The notes beneath the pieces are model-generated. The model did not search any database and was not told the DNA's origin. It saw nothing but the letters and a program-made list of their open reading frames with translations. Below, one piece after another: positions 9,092 to 18,668 of a DNA stretch of 64,000 nucleotides; positions within the stretch are counted from its first letter, which is position 1, and each line of letters opens with the position of its first letter. Both the position numbers and the translations under genes were made by a program. The DNA is taken from contig NZ_BNBD01000002.1 of NCBI RefSeq assembly GCF_014654785.1, positions 620,001-684,000 on the forward strand. The letters are read 5' to 3'. Source of the DNA: Streptomyces mashuensis. Lineage in GTDB: Bacteria; Actinomycetota; Actinomycetes; Streptomycetales; Streptomycetaceae.

Positions 9092-10339
9092 ATGACAACG
9101 GAGTTACGCGTACTGCACGAGGCCGAGTGGGACCGCTGGTACGACAATCTCGAGCTGGCCTTCGGCGGGGTGCCGGAGGCCCCGGAGGAGCGGGGGCTGT
9201 GGCGCGAGCTCACCGAGCCGGGCCGTTCGGTCGGCGTCTGGGACGGCGCCGAGGCGGTGGGCACGACGGGAGCGTTCTCGTTCCGCCTGTGCGTGCCGGG
9301 CGGCGAGCTGGTGCCCGCGGCGGGCGTGACCATGGTCAGCGTACGCCCCACGCACCGGCGGCGCGGGGTGTTGCGGTCGATGATGCGCCGCCAGCTCGAC
9401 GACCTGCGGGCCGGTGGTGAGCCGCTGGCGGTGCTGACCGCCTCGGAACCGGACATCTACGGGCGGTTCGGGTACGCCGTGGCAACGTACCGGATGTCGG
9501 TGCGGATCGATACGACCCGGACCCGTATCGCCGTACCACCGGCCACGGACGACCCTTCCGCCTCACAGGAGGTGCGGCTGCGCTTGTCGGAGCCCGGGGC
9601 GGCGCGTGCCGTGTGCGAGGAGGTGTACGCGCGCCGGGTCACCACCCGGCCGGGCATGCTCGCCCGGCAGCCGGGCTGGGACGCGGTGCCGCTGCTCGAC
9701 CCGCCGGCGAAGCGTGCGGGCGGCTCGCCGTTGCAGTGCGTGCTCGCCGAGGCGGACGGTGCGGTGGTGGGCTATGCCCGGTACGCGGTGCGGCCCGCCT
9801 GGGAGGCCGGCGGGCCCGGGGGCACGGTGGTGCTGCGCGACCTGGAGGCGCTGACGCCGGCCGCGCGGGCCGAGCTGTGGCGGTACCTCTTCGCCCTCGA
9901 CCTCACGGCGTGGGTGGAGGCCGAGAACCTGCCGGTCGACGACCCGCTGCTGCACCTGGTCACCGACGTCCGGCGCTGCCACGCGGCCGTGGCCGACCAT
10001 CTGCACGTGCGGCTGGTCGACGTGGGCGCGGCGCTGGCGGCGCGGCGGTACCGGGCGCCGGTCGACGTCGTGCTGGAGGTGACGGACGCCTTCTGCCCGT
10101 GGAACGCGGGCCGGTGGCGGCTCACCGGTGACGCCAAGGGGGCGGTCTGCGCGCCCACGCGGGACGCGCCGGACCTCGCCCTGTCGGTGCGGGAGCTGGC
10201 CGCCGCCTACCTGGGCGGCACGTCACTGGCCGGGCTCGCCGCCGCCGGCCGGGTGCGCGAGCTGCGCGAGGGCGCGCTGGAGGAGGCGTCGGTGGCGTTC
10301 GGCAGCGCGGTGGCGCCGTGGCTGCCTCACGGCTTCTGA
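9092..10339 (+). CDS. GNAT N-acetyltransferase of the Eis type
   Basis: A 415-residue acetyl-CoA-dependent enzyme with the three-part Eis layout: an N-terminal GNAT fold, a second GNAT-like region and a C-terminal sterol-carrier-like domain. Visible are the P-loop-like VSVRPTHRRRGVLRSMM, the Eis-like SEPDIYGRFGYAVA, and a C-terminal free carboxylate region ending PWLPHGF. Mycobacterial Eis acetylates aminoglycosides and protein lysines; the substrate here is unknown. No clear Shine-Dalgarno precedes the ATG at 9092, so the message may be leaderless. The gene overlaps the convergent glycosylase gene by 13 bp at its 3' end. Confidence 0.85.
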   Translation: MTTELRVLHEAEWDRWYDNLELAFGGVPEAPEERGLWRELTEPGRSVGVWDGAEAVGTTGAFSFRLCVPGGELVPAAGVTMVSVRPTHRRRGVLRSMMRRQLDDLRAGGEPLAVLTASEPDIYGRFGYAVATYRMSVRIDTTRTRIAVPPATDDPSASQEVRLRLSEPGAARAVCEEVYARRVTTRPGMLARQPGWDAVPLLDPPAKRAGGSPLQCVLAEADGAVVGYARYAVRPAWEAGGPGGTVVLRDLEALTPAARAELWRYLFALDLTAWVEAENLPVDDPLLHLVTDVRRCHAAVADHLHVRLVDVGAALAARRYRAPVDVVLEVTDAFCPWNAGRWRLTGDAKGAVCAPTRDAPDLALSVRELAAAYLGGTSLAGLAAAGRVRELREGALEEASVAFGSAVAPWLPHGF

Positions 10340-11136
10340 CAGCCGGGGCACCAGAAGAGGTTGCGGGCGGCGAGACCGGCGGTGCGGATCTCGTCGCCGC
10401 AGATGTGGCAGGGCTGCCCGGCGCGCCGGTAGACGTACACCTCACCGCCGTGGTCGTCGACGCGCGGCGGGCGGCCCATGGCCTCGGGCGTGTGCTCGGG
10501 CCGGACGGTGTCGATCCGGTTGTTCCGCACACCCTCGCGCATGAGCGCCGCCAGGTCGGTCCAGATCGCGTTCCACTGACGCTGCGTCAGGTCGCGGCCG
10601 GGGCGGTACGGGTCGATGCCGTGCCGGAAGAGGACCTCGGCGCGGTAGACGTTGCCGACGCCCGCGACGATCTTCTGGTCCATCAGCAGCGCGGCGATCG
10701 TGGTGCGGCTGCGCGCGATGCGCCGCCAGGCGCGGTCCGGGTCGTCGCCGTCGCGCAGCGGGTCGGGGCCGAGCCGCTCGTGTATCGCCTGCTTCTCGCC
10801 GTCGGTGATCAGGGCGCAGGCGGTGGGGCCGCGCAGGTCCGCGTACGCGGACGGGGTCGCCAGGCGCAGCCGTACGGTCGCGGTGGGCGGCGGGGCGGCG
10901 CCGTCGCCGAGGGTGTACTTGCCGAAGAGGCCGAGGTGGACGTGGATCCAGCCGGTCGCGGCGAAGCCGAGGAAGAGGTGCTTGCCGTGGGCTTCGGCGC
11001 CCTCCAGGACCTGGCCGTCCACGAGGGCGGCGCCGTCGGCGAACTTGCCCTGGGGGCTGGTGGCCCGCACCGGGGCGCCCGCGAAGAGGGCGCGGTGGTC
11101 CGCGGCGAGGCGGTGGATCGTATGCCCTTCGGGCAT
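10327..11136 (-). CDS. Fpg/Nei-family DNA glycosylase, Nei-like
   Basis: Base-excision repair glycosylase/AP lyase of 269 residues. The N-terminus MPEGHTIH, with the catalytic Pro2 and Glu3, is the endonuclease-VIII-like form rather than the MPELPE of MutM. The H2TH region reads DQKIVAGVGNVYRAEVLF, and a C-terminal zinc finger has CHICG and CPGC. The substrate is likely oxidised pyrimidines. The last 13 bp overlap the convergent acetyltransferase gene. It follows rpiB on the same strand, separated by a hairpin. Confidence 0.92.
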   Translation of the reverse strand: MPEGHTIHRLAADHRALFAGAPVRATSPQGKFADGAALVDGQVLEGAEAHGKHLFLGFAATGWIHVHLGLFGKYTLGDGAAPPPTATVRLRLATPSAYADLRGPTACALITDGEKQAIHERLGPDPLRDGDDPDRAWRRIARSRTTIAALLMDQKIVAGVGNVYRAEVLFRHGIDPYRPGRDLTQRQWNAIWTDLAALMREGVRNNRIDTVRPEHTPEAMGRPPRVDDHGGEVYVYRRAGQPCHICGDEIRTAGLAARNLFWCPGCQKP

Positions 11137-11162
11137 GGGGTGACGTCCTCCGTACGACGAGA

Positions 11163-11190
11163 GCCCGCCCCGGGCGTCGCCGGGGCGGGC
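11163..11190 (-). terminator. Hairpin between rpiB and the glycosylase gene
   Basis: An 11-bp perfect stem GCCCGCCCCGG / CCGGGGCGGGC with a 6-nt loop lies in the 69-bp gap after rpiB. It suggests the two minus-strand genes are not simply one transcript. Confidence 0.7.
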
Positions 11191-11205
11191 ACGGGGCTGG
11201 TCCCG

Positions 11206-11694
11206 TCAGTCCTGCTGCGGGTGGTGGGCCGGGATCGCCGGGAGCTCGCCCGTCTCCTCGTACGCGCTCAGCATGTCGATACGGCGCGTGTGGCGCTCGT
11301 CACCCGAGTACGGCGTGGTGAGGAAGATCTCGACGAACTTCGTCGCCTCGTCCTGCGTGTGCATGCGGGCGCCGACGCTGACGACGTTGGCGTTGTTGTG
11401 CTCACGGCCGAGGGCCGCGGTCTGCTCGCTCCAGGCGAGGGCGCAGCGGACGCCCTTCACCTTGTTCGCGGCGATCTGCTCGCCGTTGCCCGAGCCGCCG
11501 ATGACGATGCCGAGGCTGCCCTCGTCCGCGGCGGTCCGCTCCGCGGCGCGGAGGCAGAACGGCGGGTAGTCGTCCTGGGCGTCGTAGATGTGGGGGCCGC
11601 AGTCGACGGGCTCGTGGCCGTGGGCCTTGAGCCACTCGACGAGGTGGTTCTTGAGTTCGTAGCCGGCATGGTCGGAGCCGAGGTACACGCGCAT
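11206..11694 (-). CDS. rpiB: Ribose-5-phosphate isomerase B
   Basis: Interconverts ribose-5-phosphate and ribulose-5-phosphate in the pentose phosphate pathway. The 162-residue product begins MRVYLGSDHAGYELK, the RpiB/LacAB signature. GGSGNGEQIAANKVKG forms the phosphate-binding segment, and REHNNANVVSVGAR is followed by a C-terminal helix. The actinobacterial type uses a Glu base rather than the Cys of E. coli RpiB, and IGGSGNGEQ is consistent with that. Confidence 0.93.
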   Translation of the reverse strand: MRVYLGSDHAGYELKNHLVEWLKAHGHEPVDCGPHIYDAQDDYPPFCLRAAERTAADEGSLGIVIGGSGNGEQIAANKVKGVRCALAWSEQTAALGREHNNANVVSVGARMHTQDEATKFVEIFLTTPYSGDERHTRRIDMLSAYEETGELPAIPAHHPQQD

Positions 11695-11880
11695 GCGTCC
11701 GAGTGTGGCACGACCGGCGGGTGCGTTCCGTCACCGGGTGGGTACGCGTCCCGGGCGAATGCAACGAATTGGATTCGGCTCTTCCGGAAGCCGGTCCGGA
11801 AAAGTTCTAATGCCTGGACTCGTGACCCGAGAAACCTCCGGTAACCGAGGACCGAAGGAACAACCCGAAGGAACGTGCAC

Positions 11881-13350
11881 ATGAGCGCGACACCGCCGAC
11901 CATGACGAAGGCGTCGACGTCCGGCGATCCCGGCCACGCCCACGGCGTGGGCGGGGACGGCCTCAAGGCCGGCCTCAAGAACCGCCACCTGTCCATGATT
12001 GCCATCGGTGGTGTCATCGGCGCCGGCCTCTTCGTGGGTTCCGCGTCGGGTATCGCCGCGGCCGGCCCGGGCATTCTCATCTCGTACGCACTCGTCGGCG
12101 CGATGGTCGTCTTCGTGATGCGGATGCTGGGCGAGATGGCCGCCGCCAACCCGACCTCGGGCTCGTTCTCGGCCTACGCGGACCGGGCGCTGGGCCGCTG
12201 GGCCGGTTTCACCATCGGCTGGCTCTACTGGTTCTTCTGGGTCGTGGTGCTCGCGGTCGAGGCGACCGCCGGCGCCAAGATCCTGGAGGGCTGGGTCCCG
12301 GCCATCCCGCAGTGGGGCTGGGCGCTCCTCGTCATGGTCGTGCTGACGGCGACCAACCTGGCCTCGGTCAGCTCGTACGGCGAGTTCGAGTTCTGGTTCG
12401 CGGGCATCAAGGTCGTCGCCATCGCGGCGTTCATCGTCGTGGGCGCCCTGGCCGTGTTCGGCGTGCTGCCGGGCTCGGACAACCCGGGTGCGGGCTTCGA
12501 CTTCCTCACCTCGCACGGCGGCTTCCTGCCGCACGGCCCCGGCGCGATCCTCACCGGTGTGCTGATGGTGGTCTTCTCCTTCATGGGCAGCGAGATCGTC
12601 ACGCTGGCCGCCGGTGAGTCGGAGGACCCGCAGCGCGCGGTGTCCCAGGCCACCAACAGCGTCATCTGGCGCATCGGCGTCTTCTACCTGGGCTCGATCC
12701 TGGTCGTGGTCAGCCTGCTGCCGTGGGACTCCAAGGAGATCGCGGAGAAGGGCAGCTACGTCGCGGCGCTCGACTCGATCGGCATTCCGCACGCCGGCCA
12801 GATCATGAACGTGATCGTGCTGACCGCGGTGCTGTCCTGCCTGAACTCCGGCCTCTACACGGCCTCCCGCATGGCGTTCTCGCTGGGCCAGCGCGGTGAC
12901 GCGCCGAAGGCGTTCGCGAAGGTCAGCTCCAGCGGTGTGCCGCGGGCCGCCATCATCGGTTCGGTGATCTTCGGCTTCGTGTCGGTGTTCTTCAACTACA
13001 TGTGGCCCGACACGGTCTTCAAGTTCCTGCTGAACTCCTCGGGCGCGGTCGCCCTCTTCGTCTGGCTGGCCATCTGCGTCACGCAGCTGAAGATGCGCGG
13101 GATCATCCTGCGCGAGGCGCCGGAGAAGCTGCGCGTGCGCATGTGGCTCTTCCCCTACCTGACGCTCGCCACCATCGCCATGATCCTCTTCGTGCTCGGC
13201 TACATGGTCGTGGACGGCGGCGACAACCGCGAGCAGGTGCTGCTGTCGACGCTGGTCGGAGCGGTGGTCCTGGCCATCGGCCTGGTGCTGGACAAGCGCC
13301 GCAAGGCGAAGGCCGCCGGCGCCGCCGCTGCCGCCCCCGTCGAGCAGTAA
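11881..13350 (+). CDS. Amino acid permease, APC superfamily AAT type (first of three paralogues)
   Basis: A 12-helix transporter of 489 residues. The ATG at 11881 is preferred over one two codons earlier because GAAGGA is 8 nt upstream. The conserved TM1 block is HLSMIAIGGVIGAGLFVGS, followed by AAGPGI and MRMLGEMAAANPTSGSF. The TM6 region carries FMGSEIVTLAAGES, typical of AAT permeases such as GabP and related carriers. The substrate cannot be read from sequence. It is the first of three closely related permease genes within 5.5 kb; the C-terminus has an Ala-rich tail. Confidence 0.9.
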   Translation: MSATPPTMTKASTSGDPGHAHGVGGDGLKAGLKNRHLSMIAIGGVIGAGLFVGSASGIAAAGPGILISYALVGAMVVFVMRMLGEMAAANPTSGSFSAYADRALGRWAGFTIGWLYWFFWVVVLAVEATAGAKILEGWVPAIPQWGWALLVMVVLTATNLASVSSYGEFEFWFAGIKVVAIAAFIVVGALAVFGVLPGSDNPGAGFDFLTSHGGFLPHGPGAILTGVLMVVFSFMGSEIVTLAAGESEDPQRAVSQATNSVIWRIGVFYLGSILVVVSLLPWDSKEIAEKGSYVAALDSIGIPHAGQIMNVIVLTAVLSCLNSGLYTASRMAFSLGQRGDAPKAFAKVSSSGVPRAAIIGSVIFGFVSVFFNYMWPDTVFKFLLNSSGAVALFVWLAICVTQLKMRGIILREAPEKLRVRMWLFPYLTLATIAMILFVLGYMVVDGGDNREQVLLSTLVGAVVLAIGLVLDKRRKAKAAGAAAAAPVEQ

Positions 13351-13363
13351 GCGGCCGTACGGC

Positions 13364-13412
13364 AACGGGCCGGGCCCGCACCCCATCTCCTGGGGTGCGG
13401 GCCCGGCCCGTT
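13364..13412. terminator. Strong bidirectional terminator between permease 1 and bioY
   Basis: A perfect 21-bp inverted repeat (13364-13384 and 13392-13412) with a 7-nt loop lies between two convergent genes. It is among the longest perfect stems in the window. Confidence 0.88.
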
Positions 13413-13441
13413 CGTTCGTGTGCGCCTACGGCTCGTACGGC

Positions 13442-14050
13442 TCAGCCGCGGCGGCCCAGGAGCTTCCAGGCCGCCGGCAGGGCGCCCATGGCCAGCGCGG
13501 CCTTGAGGGCGTCACCGATGAGGAACGGCACCAGGCCGGCCGAGACCGCCTCGCTCAGCGACAGGTGCGCGGCCAGGGCGAGGTACGGGACGCCGACGGC
13601 GTAGATGATGGCCGTGCCCAGCGCCATGCTGCCGGCGGTGCGCAGGGCCGAGCGGTCCGCGCCGCGGCGGGCGAGGGCGCCGACGACCGTGGCGGCCAGC
13701 AGCATGCCCAGGACGTAGCCGAAGGAGGGGAAGGCGGCGCCGGCGCGGGCCTCGGCGAACCACGGCATGCCGGCGACGCCCGCGACGGCGTACAGGGCCA
13801 GGGAGAGGAAGCCGCGGCGGGCGCCGAGGGCGGTGCCGACGAGAAGCGCGGCGAAGGTCTGGCCGCTGACGGGCACGGGCGAGCCGGGCACGGGCACGGC
13901 GATCTGCGCGGTCAGGCCGGTCAGGGCGGCGCCGCCGAGGACCAGGGCCGCGTCGCGGGCCCGGGCGCGGCCGGCGGACGAGGCGGGCAGCAGGTCGGCA
14001 AGGACCGTACCGGTGCCTGTACGGGTGACGTGGGCGGTGGCGGTGGCCAT
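13442..14050 (-). CDS. bioY: Biotin transporter S component BioY
   Basis: Membrane substrate-capture protein for biotin, working alone or with ECF ATPases and a T component. It is 202 residues from an ATG at 14050 with GGAG just upstream. After a short Thr/Ala-rich start come about six hydrophobic segments. The family motif VPVSGQTFAALLVG is present and GARRGFLSLALY follows. No bioM or bioN lies nearby. It sits antisense between two amino-acid permease genes, divergent from permease 2. Confidence 0.88.
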   Translation of the reverse strand: MATATAHVTRTGTGTVLADLLPASSAGRARARDAALVLGGAALTGLTAQIAVPVPGSPVPVSGQTFAALLVGTALGARRGFLSLALYAVAGVAGMPWFAEARAGAAFPSFGYVLGMLLAATVVGALARRGADRSALRTAGSMALGTAIIYAVGVPYLALAAHLSLSEAVSAGLVPFLIGDALKAALAMGALPAAWKLLGRRG

Positions 14051-14224
14051 CGGTACTCCGCGAGGTGTGGACGGACGGGACAGCCCGACGTTAGCCGAGG
14101 GTGATCCACGGGGCACCGGAGTGCTGTGACAAGCCGGACGGCCCCGGTTTGGCGGAATTCACGCCCGGCGGGCGGAGCCGTGGTGTGCCGTACGCACACC
14201 GTTGCGGAAATTGCGACCGGAAAC

Positions 14225-14238
14225 GTGATGCTCGTCAC
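14225..14238 (+). promoter_or_regulatory. Crp-like binding site upstream of permease 2
   Basis: GTGATGCTCGTCAC fits the Streptomyces Crp pattern GTG-N6-GNCAC and is also palindromic (CGTGA-N6-TCACG). It lies about 110 bp before permease 2 and 175 bp before bioY in their divergent 296-bp gap, which otherwise shows no gene. Binding is inferred. Confidence 0.45.
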
Positions 14239-14346
14239 GACAGGGGCGATGTGGCTTGGCCATTGCCGCCCGCCCGGGGGAATCTGGTCCTCACCCCCGC
14301 GTCCGCTCCCCCGGGGCAGGCGCACCAGCACAAGGGAACGAGCCCC

Positions 14347-15750
14347 ATGCACGACGCATCGCCCGCCGCCGCGCCCCTTGCCGACGGCGAGAAAGAACCG
14401 CTGGCCACGGGGCTCAAGCAGCGTCACCTGACCATGCTGGGCCTGGGCGGCGTGATCGGTGCGGGCCTGTTCGTGGGCTCCGGCGCCGGGATCGCGGTCG
14501 CCGGGCCGGGCATCATCGTCTCGTACCTGATCGCGGGCGCGCTCGCCATGCTGGTCATGCGGATGCTGGGCGAGTTGTCGGCGGCCATGCCGGCCTCGGG
14601 CGCGTTCTCGGTCCACGCCGAGCGCGCGCTGGGCCGCTGGGCCGGGTTCTCTGTGGGCTGGCTCTACTGGTTCCTGCTGGTGGTCGTGCTGGCCGTGGAG
14701 GCGACGGGCGCCGCCCAGATCGCGCACGGCTGGGTGCCCGGCGTGCCGCAGTGGGGCTGGGTGCTGATTTTCATGCTGGTCTTCACGACCGCGAACCTCG
14801 CGGCGGTGAAGAACTTCGGTGAGTTCGAGTTCTGGTTCGCGGCCCTGAAGGTGGGCGCGATCGTCCTCTTCCTCGGTCTCGGCCTGCTGGCGGTCTTCGG
14901 GCTGCTGCCGGACACCGACGCGGTGGGCATGTCCAACCTGACCGGCCAGGGCGGCTTCCTGCCGCACGGCTGGAGCGGCGTGATCTCCGGCGTGCTGGCC
15001 GTGGTCTTCGCCTTCGGCGGCCTGGAGGTCGTCACCATCGCGGCCGCCGAGTCCGACGACCCGGCACGCGCCGTGGGCCGGGCCGTGCGCAGCGCGGTGT
15101 GGCGCATCCTCTTCTTCTACGTGGGCTCGATGCTGGTCATCGTGACCGTGCTGCCGTGGACGGCGATGAAGCCGGGGCAGAGCCCGTACGTGGCGGTGCT
15201 GGACCACATCGGCGTCCCGGCGGCCGGGCAGATCATGAACGCGGTCGTGTTCGTGGCGCTGCTGTCCGCGCTCAACGCCAACCTGTACGGCTCCTCGCGC
15301 ATGGTGTTCTCGCTGGCCGAGCGCGGCGAGGCGCCGCGGGCCCTGCTGAAGGTGTCCGGCGGCGGGGTGCCGCGCCGGGCCGTGCTCGCCTCGGTGGCAT
15401 TCGGCTTCGCCTCGGTGATCCTCAACCTGGAATGGCCGGATTCGATCTTCCGTTATCTGCTCAACGCGGTGGGGTCGGTGCTGCTGTTCGTCTGGGGCCT
15501 GATCGCCGCCTCGCAGCTGCGGCTGCGGCGCCGGATCGAGCGCGAGATGCCGGAGCGGCTGACGCTGCGCATGTGGTGCTTCCCCTATCTGACCTGGGCG
15601 GCGCTGGCCGCCATGGGCGGGGTGCTGGTGCTGATGCTCACCGACGCCGAGGCGCGGCCGCAGCTGCTGTGGTCCGCCGGGGCGACCGGTGCGGTGATCG
15701 TGGTGGCCCTGCTGCGCGAGCTGAAGCAGCGGCGCGGCACGACGTCCTGA
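14347..15750 (+). CDS. Amino acid permease, APC superfamily AAT type (second paralogue)
   Basis: A 467-residue, 12-helix transporter from an ATG at 14347 with AAGGGAA upstream; the frame is open further back but without a supported start. The conserved blocks are RHLTMLGLGGVIGAGLFVGS, MRMLGELSAAMPASGAF, GEFEFWFAALKVGAI and FGGLEVVTIAAAES. It is closer to the third paralogue than to the first in its TM6 motif (FGGLE rather than FMGSE). The substrate is unknown. A Crp-like site lies upstream. The stop is followed by a short 11-bp direct repeat (TTGATTCGCCA twice). Confidence 0.9.
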   Translation: MHDASPAAAPLADGEKEPLATGLKQRHLTMLGLGGVIGAGLFVGSGAGIAVAGPGIIVSYLIAGALAMLVMRMLGELSAAMPASGAFSVHAERALGRWAGFSVGWLYWFLLVVVLAVEATGAAQIAHGWVPGVPQWGWVLIFMLVFTTANLAAVKNFGEFEFWFAALKVGAIVLFLGLGLLAVFGLLPDTDAVGMSNLTGQGGFLPHGWSGVISGVLAVVFAFGGLEVVTIAAAESDDPARAVGRAVRSAVWRILFFYVGSMLVIVTVLPWTAMKPGQSPYVAVLDHIGVPAAGQIMNAVVFVALLSALNANLYGSSRMVFSLAERGEAPRALLKVSGGGVPRRAVLASVAFGFASVILNLEWPDSIFRYLLNAVGSVLLFVWGLIAASQLRLRRRIEREMPERLTLRMWCFPYLTWAALAAMGGVLVLMLTDAEARPQLLWSAGATGAVIVVALLRELKQRRGTTS

Positions 15751-15983
15751 TTGATTCGCCATTGATTCGCCATTGATCAACCCGTAAAAAGCCTCGTATC
15801 TGGCGATATTTCAGGTACTCAACGTGACAGTGGCGTCTGAATATCGGACAGCTCTGTCACAACTGTTGTCCTGAGCGAACATCACCCCCACACTGAGGCA
15901 ACTTTCTGCGCCGTTTTCCGGCACAGGGTTCCACAGCGCGTTCTTTTCGGCTTCACCGCACTCACCCACGGGGACAGACGACC

Positions 15984-17399
15984 ATGACTGGTACACCTGC
16001 GACCTCGGCATCGCAGCGCGAGGCCGGGGGCGACTCCACGCCGCACGGCCCGGGCGACCTCTCGCACGGCCTGAAACAGCGCCATCTGTCGATGATCGCC
16101 CTCGGCGGCGTCATCGGCGCCGGCCTCTTCGTGGGCTCCGGCGCCGGCATCGCCGCCGCCGGCCCGGGCATCGTGCTCGCCTATGCCCTCTCCGGCCTGC
16201 TGGTCATGCTCGTGATGCGCATGCTGGGCGAGATGGCCGCGGCCAACCCGGCCTCGGGCACGTTCTCCGTGCACGCCGAGCGGGCGATAGGCCCGTGGGC
16301 CGGCTTCACGGTCGGCTGGATGTTCTGGGTCGAGCTCTGCGTCGGCATCGCCGTGGAGGCGATCGGCGCGGCCAACATCATGGTGTCCTGGTTCCCCTCC
16401 ACCCCGTCGTGGATGTGGGTGCTGCTGTTCATGGCGCTCTTCTGCGGCACGAACCTGGCGGCGGTGGGCAACTTCGGCGAGTTCGAGTTCTGGTTCGCCA
16501 CCCTGAAGGTGGGCGCCATCGTCGTCTTCCTGCTGCTGGGCGTCGCGGCCGTCCTCGGCCTGCTGCCGGGCACCGCCTCCCCCGGCGCCGACAACCTCAC
16601 CGGCCACGGCGGCTTCCTGCCCCACGGCACCGACGGCCTCGTCGTCGGACTGCTGGCGTCCGTCTTCGCCTTCGGCGGCCTGGAGACCGTCACCATCGCC
16701 GCCGCCGAGTCCGAGCACCCGGTCACGGGCGTGGCCAAGGCCGTCCGCACCGCGATGTGGCGCATCGCCCTCTTCTACGTCGGCTCGATGCTCGTCGTCG
16801 TCACCGTCATCCCGTGGAACGACACGTCGATCCTCGACCACGGCCCCTACGTGGCGGTGCTGAACCACCTCGACATCCCCGCCGCCGGCCAGATCATGAA
16901 CGTGATCGTCCTGGTCGCCCTGCTGTCGGCGATGAACGCCAACATCTACGGCGCCTCCCGCATGGCGTACTCGCTCGTGCAACGCGGCGAGGGCCCCCGC
17001 TTCCTGGCGAAGACGCACGGCGGCGTGCCCCGCCTGACCGTGGTGGCCTCCTCGGCCTTCGGCTTCTTCGCGGTGCTGCTCAGCTACTGGTGGCCGAACT
17101 CGGTCTTCAAGTGGCTGCTGTACATGACGGGCGCCGCGGTCCTCGTCGTGTGGGGCTTCATCGCCGTCACCCAGCTGCTGATGCGCCGCCGCCTGGAGCG
17201 CGAGACGCCGGAGAAGCTCGTGGTGCGGATGTGGCTGTACCCGGGCCTGACGTGGGCGGGCCTGGCGGGCATCGTGGGCGTCCTGTCGCTGATGCTCCGC
17301 GAGGAGGACACCCGCATCCAGCTGTGGTCGACCGCCGGCCTGACGATCGGGCTGGCCGTCATCGGCTACGTCCGCCAGCGGGCGGCCGCGCGCCGCTGA
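15984..17399 (+). CDS. Amino acid permease, APC superfamily AAT type (third paralogue)
   Basis: A 471-residue, 12-helix transporter preceded by CACGGGGACAG before the ATG at 15984. It shares RHLSMIALGGVIGAGLFVGS, MRMLGEMAAANPASGTF and FGGLETVTIAAAES with its two upstream neighbours. The sequence IGWLYWF of paralogues 1 and 2 is replaced here by VGWMFWVELCVGIAVEAIG, so the TM3 region differs and substrate range may too. The 233-bp gap upstream and a strong hairpin downstream suggest its own transcript. Confidence 0.9.
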   Translation: MTGTPATSASQREAGGDSTPHGPGDLSHGLKQRHLSMIALGGVIGAGLFVGSGAGIAAAGPGIVLAYALSGLLVMLVMRMLGEMAAANPASGTFSVHAERAIGPWAGFTVGWMFWVELCVGIAVEAIGAANIMVSWFPSTPSWMWVLLFMALFCGTNLAAVGNFGEFEFWFATLKVGAIVVFLLLGVAAVLGLLPGTASPGADNLTGHGGFLPHGTDGLVVGLLASVFAFGGLETVTIAAAESEHPVTGVAKAVRTAMWRIALFYVGSMLVVVTVIPWNDTSILDHGPYVAVLNHLDIPAAGQIMNVIVLVALLSAMNANIYGASRMAYSLVQRGEGPRFLAKTHGGVPRLTVVASSAFGFFAVLLSYWWPNSVFKWLLYMTGAAVLVVWGFIAVTQLLMRRRLERETPEKLVVRMWLYPGLTWAGLAGIVGVLSLMLREEDTRIQLWSTAGLTIGLAVIGYVRQRAAARR

Positions 17400-17415
17400 G
17401 CGACGGTGGTACGGC

Positions 17416-17446
17416 GAAGGGCCCGGCGGTGACCGCCGGGCCCTTC
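17416..17446. terminator. Bidirectional terminator between permease 3 and asd
   Basis: A near-continuous 15-bp inverted repeat (GAAGGGCCCGGCGGT and its complement) lies between two convergent genes. Confidence 0.85.
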
Positions 17447-17468
17447 CGTTCCTGCCCGAAGGGGCGCG

Positions 17469-18521
<1,053 letters not shown>

Positions 18522-18602
18522 TCACTGCTGCCAGGGACGACCCACCCGGCCGTCCGGTTCCCATCATGCGGTGCCACCCGCCCCAAAAGTCCAATCCATT
18601 GT

Positions 18603-18635
18603 CCGAGGACCGGACGCGGTGCGTCCGGTCCTCGG
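18603..18635 (-). terminator. Terminator-like hairpin between the subtilase and asd
   Basis: A perfect 15-bp stem CCGAGGACCGGACGC / GCGTCCGGTCCTCGG with a 3-nt loop. It lies downstream of the subtilase stop and about 105 bp before the asd start, so it most likely ends the subtilase transcript. Confidence 0.75.
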
Positions 18636-18668
18636 TCGGAGCTGTGGCGGGGCGCTGCGGCGGAGGTG

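Noticed and set aside
15751..15780. TTGATTCGCCA direct repeat as an attachment site
   Set aside because: The repeat is only 11 bp, adjacent, and not at a tRNA or integrase gene.
11881..17399. Permease cluster as a mobile or recently transferred island
   Set aside because: No integrase, transposase, tRNA target or composition change; base use matches the flanking genes.
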